Below the pieces are notes generated by a model. That model was not told the DNA's origin. It searched no databases and worked only from the letters and a program-made list of their open reading frames with translations. The position numbers were made by a program, and so were the translations under genes. This document shows positions 6,235 to 7,900 of a stretch of 7,900 nt of DNA, piece by piece. Position 1 is the stretch's first letter. Every line of letters begins with the position of its first letter. Origin of the DNA: Streptosporangiaceae bacterium (lineage in GTDB: Bacteria; Actinomycetota; Actinomycetes; Streptosporangiales; Streptosporangiaceae). Location: the NCBI GenBank assembly GCA_030045175.1, contig JASIBM010000301.1, forward strand, positions 1-7,900. The letters are read 5' to 3'.

Positions 6235-7755
6235 ATGACGGCAGCAGGGTTGGCCTCTGATGGTGCGCTGTCCTTCCCGCAGGGCTTCGCCTGGGGTGCG
6301 GCGACCGCCGCCTACCAGGTAGAAGGGGCAGCGACCGCCGACGGGCGCGGGGTGTCCATCTGGGACACGTTCAGTCACCTACCCGGCAAGATCCGCAGAG
6401 GGGACACGGGCGACATCGCCTGTGACTCTTACCACCGGTACTCCGAGGACGTCGCCGTCATGGCGTCCCTTGGCATCACCACGTACCGGTTCTCCGTGTC
6501 CTGGCCACGCGTTCAGCCGGGCGGGAAGGGGCCGGTCAACCAGAAGGGCCTGGACTACTACCGGGCGCTCACCGAGGAGCTGAGCAGGCATCAGATCGCG
6601 GCCGCGGTCACGCTTTACCACTGGGACCTGCCTCAGGAACTGCAGGACGAGGGCGGCTGGGCCGCGCGCAGCACGGCAGAGCGGTTCGCCGAGTACGCCG
6701 CGATCGTGGGACAGGCGCTCGGCGACAGAGCCAGCCGGTGGATCACGCTGAACGAGCCGCAGGTCGTTGCCAGTCACGGCTATCGCACCGGCACGCACGC
6801 CCCCGGGCTGCACGACGACGAAGCCGCCGTCGCGGCGACGCATCACCTGCTGCTCGGCCATGGCCTGGCCATGCAGGCGCTGCGCAGCGTGCTGCCGGCC
6901 AGCGCCGAGGTTGGCATCACGCTGGACTTGCACCCGGTGCGCGTGCCTGACGGGGTCGCGCCGCACAGCGTCGAGCAGGCGCTCCTGGCCACCGACGCCG
7001 AACTGAACGGGCTCTTCCTCGAGCCGCTGCTGCGTGGCAGCTATCCGGACCGTGCCAGGGCAGCGCTCGTACCGGGCGCGCCCCTGGTCGCGCCGGGTGA
7101 CATGGAGGCGATCAGCGCGCCCATCGACTTCCTCGGAGTCAACTACTACGCCCCGGTGTACCTGCGCCCAGGCGACGCCGAGGACCTGCGGCAACACGAA
7201 GAGCCTGCTCGCTGCGAGCTGCCTGGCGTGGTCGAGTACCGGCCGGCCGGGCTGGAGCGGACCCCGATGGGCTGGCTGGTTGATCCTGATGGGCTGTACG
7301 ACCTGCTGCTGCGGTTGTCCAAGGAGGCGCCGGGCCTGCCGCTCTACATCACAGAGAACGGCTGCGCGGCCGAGGACTACGTGAGCCCTGAAGGCGCGGT
7401 CAATGACCTGGAGCGGGTCAGCTACCTGCACAAGCACCTAGCGGCAGCGGCCAGGGCCGCGCGGGACGGCGCCCAGCTGGCCGGGTATTTCGTCTGGTCC
7501 CTGCTCGACAACTTCGAGTGGAGCTGGGGCTACCAGAAGCGCTTCGGCATCGTGTTCGTGGACTACGAGACGCAGCGCCGCATACCCAAGGCGAGTGCCA
7601 GCTTCTACTCGGAGGTAATCCGGGCGAACGCCGTGCCGCCGCTGCCCGCCGGCTCATCAGGGGCGAACTTAGGGCGTGCGCCGCGGCTGCGCCTGCGGCT
7701 GCGCCTGCATGATCGCGGACTGCCGCCGGCAACTTCCTGCGACGGCAGTCCGTGA
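6235..7755 (+). CDS. GH1 family beta-glucosidase (beta-glycosidase), cytoplasmic
   Basis: Retaining glycoside hydrolase that would cleave imported beta-glucosides or beta-linked oligosaccharides to monosaccharides. It has 506 residues. The family N-terminal signature is FAWGAATAAYQVEGA (18-32). The acid/base is Glu174 in TLNEP and the nucleophile Glu374 in YITENG. Sugar-binding residues are visible at Gln28, His129-Trp130, Asn173, Asn303-Tyr304, Trp421 and Glu428-Trp429. Glu428, where 6-phospho-beta-glycosidases carry Ser, indicates non-phosphorylated substrates. There is no signal peptide, so it acts inside the cell after ABC uptake. The barrel should end near residue 466 (FYSEVIRAN). The remaining ~40 residues are unusual: an in-frame TTA codon (Leu479), an RLRLRLRL run (484-491) from a 12-bp tandem repeat, and a stretch encoded by a large hairpin containing the stop. 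Glucosidase is the likeliest activity; beta-galactosidase or fucosidase side activities occur in GH1 and cannot be excluded. Confidence 0.95.
   Translation: MTAAGLASDGALSFPQGFAWGAATAAYQVEGAATADGRGVSIWDTFSHLPGKIRRGDTGDIACDSYHRYSEDVAVMASLGITTYRFSVSWPRVQPGGKGPVNQKGLDYYRALTEELSRHQIAAAVTLYHWDLPQELQDEGGWAARSTAERFAEYAAIVGQALGDRASRWITLNEPQVVASHGYRTGTHAPGLHDDEAAVAATHHLLLGHGLAMQALRSVLPASAEVGITLDLHPVRVPDGVAPHSVEQALLATDAELNGLFLEPLLRGSYPDRARAALVPGAPLVAPGDMEAISAPIDFLGVNYYAPVYLRPGDAEDLRQHEEPARCELPGVVEYRPAGLERTPMGWLVDPDGLYDLLLRLSKEAPGLPLYITENGCAAEDYVSPEGAVNDLERVSYLHKHLAAAARAARDGAQLAGYFVWSLLDNFEWSWGYQKRFGIVFVDYETQRRIPKASASFYSEVIRANAVPPLPAGSSGANLGRAPRLRLRLRLHDRGLPPATSCDGSP
7684..7707 (+). repeat. Perfect 12-bp tandem repeat in the 3' end of the GH1 gene
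   Basis: CGGCTGCGCCTG occurs twice without interruption (7684-7695 and 7696-7707), encoding RLRL twice (residues 484-491) beyond the expected end of the GH1 domain. The last base is also the first base of the hairpin that follows. Confidence 0.9.
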
Positions 7756-7761
7756 TCATGC
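7707..7761 (+). terminator. Strong hairpin overlapping the GH1 stop codon (terminator-like, no U-tract)
   Basis: Arms 7707-7725 and 7743-7761 pair over 19 positions, 18 Watson-Crick plus one G-U, around a 17-nt loop. Past a T/T mismatch, three more pairs (7703-7705 with 7763-7765) extend the stem. The GH1 stop codon TGA (7753-7755) is in the right arm. No T-run follows, so it would be a U-less terminator of the kind proposed for actinobacteria, an mRNA 3'-end stabiliser, or a transposable inverted-repeat unit. The symmetric stem would work in either direction. Confidence 0.65.
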
Positions 7762-7768
7762 TGGCAGG

Positions 7769-7787
7769 CTTGTCCTATGGTGACAAG
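7769..7787. repeat. Short inverted repeat after the hairpin
   Basis: CTTGTC (7769-7774) and GACAAG (7782-7787) are complementary across a 7-nt loop. A six-base stem is weak. It could be an operator for the downstream gene or chance. Confidence 0.3.
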
Positions 7788-7823
7788 GACAGCTGAGGGC
7801 GGCCGAGATTCTGGAGCTGGCGC

Positions 7824-7900
7824 ATGAGTGAGATGACGGAAAGCGCCGCCCCAGCTACCGATGTCTCTGAGTCCGCCCAGCCATCGGCCGCGGGCGGCTA
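7824..7900 (+). CDS. Start of an unrecognised gene (first 25 codons; runs off right edge)
   Basis: An ATG at 7824 has GGAG (7813-7816) 7 nt upstream and opens a frame that stays open to the window edge. The visible residues begin MSEMTESAAPATDVSESAQ and are acidic and rich in Ala, Ser and Glu, as in disordered N-termini of many actinobacterial proteins. A second in-frame ATG at 7833 is possible. It reads in the same direction as the hydrolase, 68 nt after its stop and beyond the hairpin, so it may be a separate transcription unit. No function can be assigned from this fragment. Confidence 0.5.
   Translation, partial: MSEMTESAAPATDVSESAQPSAAGG

Noticed and set aside
6379..7437. 352-codon minus-strand open frame opposite the GH1 gene
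   Set aside because: Antisense shadow of a gene with intact catalytic motifs; composition is non-globular and no family is recognisable.
1..7900. Search for a novel defence, mobile or phage-like system
   Set aside because: Every long gene fits sugar transport, regulation or hydrolysis. There are no transposase, integrase, nuclease or toxin motifs, and no repeat array. The only unassigned protein is the 25-codon fragment at the right edge.

Overview
The window is high-GC DNA with actinobacterial character. Stop-free antisense frames are long, Shine-Dalgarno sequences are purine-rich, 4-bp stop/start overlaps are common and TTA codons are almost absent. No phylogenetic marker is present, so I go no further than Actinomycetota. 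I see no RNA genes, insertion sequences, CRISPR arrays or integrases.

Layout. Positions 1-6091 are all on the minus strand and read right to left as one apparent operon: a LacI-family repressor (6091-4823), two membrane subunits of a peptide-type (Opp/Dpp) ABC importer (4813-3827 and 3830-2781), its two ATPases (2784-1603 and 1606-521), and a lipoprotein solute-binding subunit (464 to beyond the left edge). The repressor is 9 nt from the first permease. The next three junctions are 4-nt overlaps (ATGA, ATGA, GTGA). Only the binding-protein gene is set apart, by 56 nt. Divergently, on the plus strand, lies a cytoplasmic family-1 glycoside hydrolase (6235-7755). After it come a strong hairpin that overlaps its stop codon and the first 25 codons of an unrecognised gene (7824 onward).

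Regulation. The 143-bp divergent region holds two nearly identical LacI-type operators (14 of 15 bases identical, 22 bp apart, each with the central CG typical of the family). They sit over the best candidate promoter for the hydrolase and upstream of the repressor gene. The simplest model is that the repressor controls both its own operon and the hydrolase, and that a sugar relieves it.

Biological reading. This looks like a self-contained uptake and hydrolysis locus for a beta-linked oligosaccharide or beta-glucoside. The importer belongs to the family best known for peptides, but the gene company (LacI regulator, GH1 enzyme) and several motifs suggest a sugar substrate. The hydrolase keeps a glutamate typical of enzymes acting on non-phosphorylated sugars, which agrees with ABC rather than PTS uptake. 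The exact sugar cannot be read from the sequence. The least ordinary features are the paired operators, a 27-bp tandem duplication in the repressor's N-terminal extension, and the hydrolase C-terminal tail that runs through a 12-bp tandem repeat and a terminator-like hairpin.
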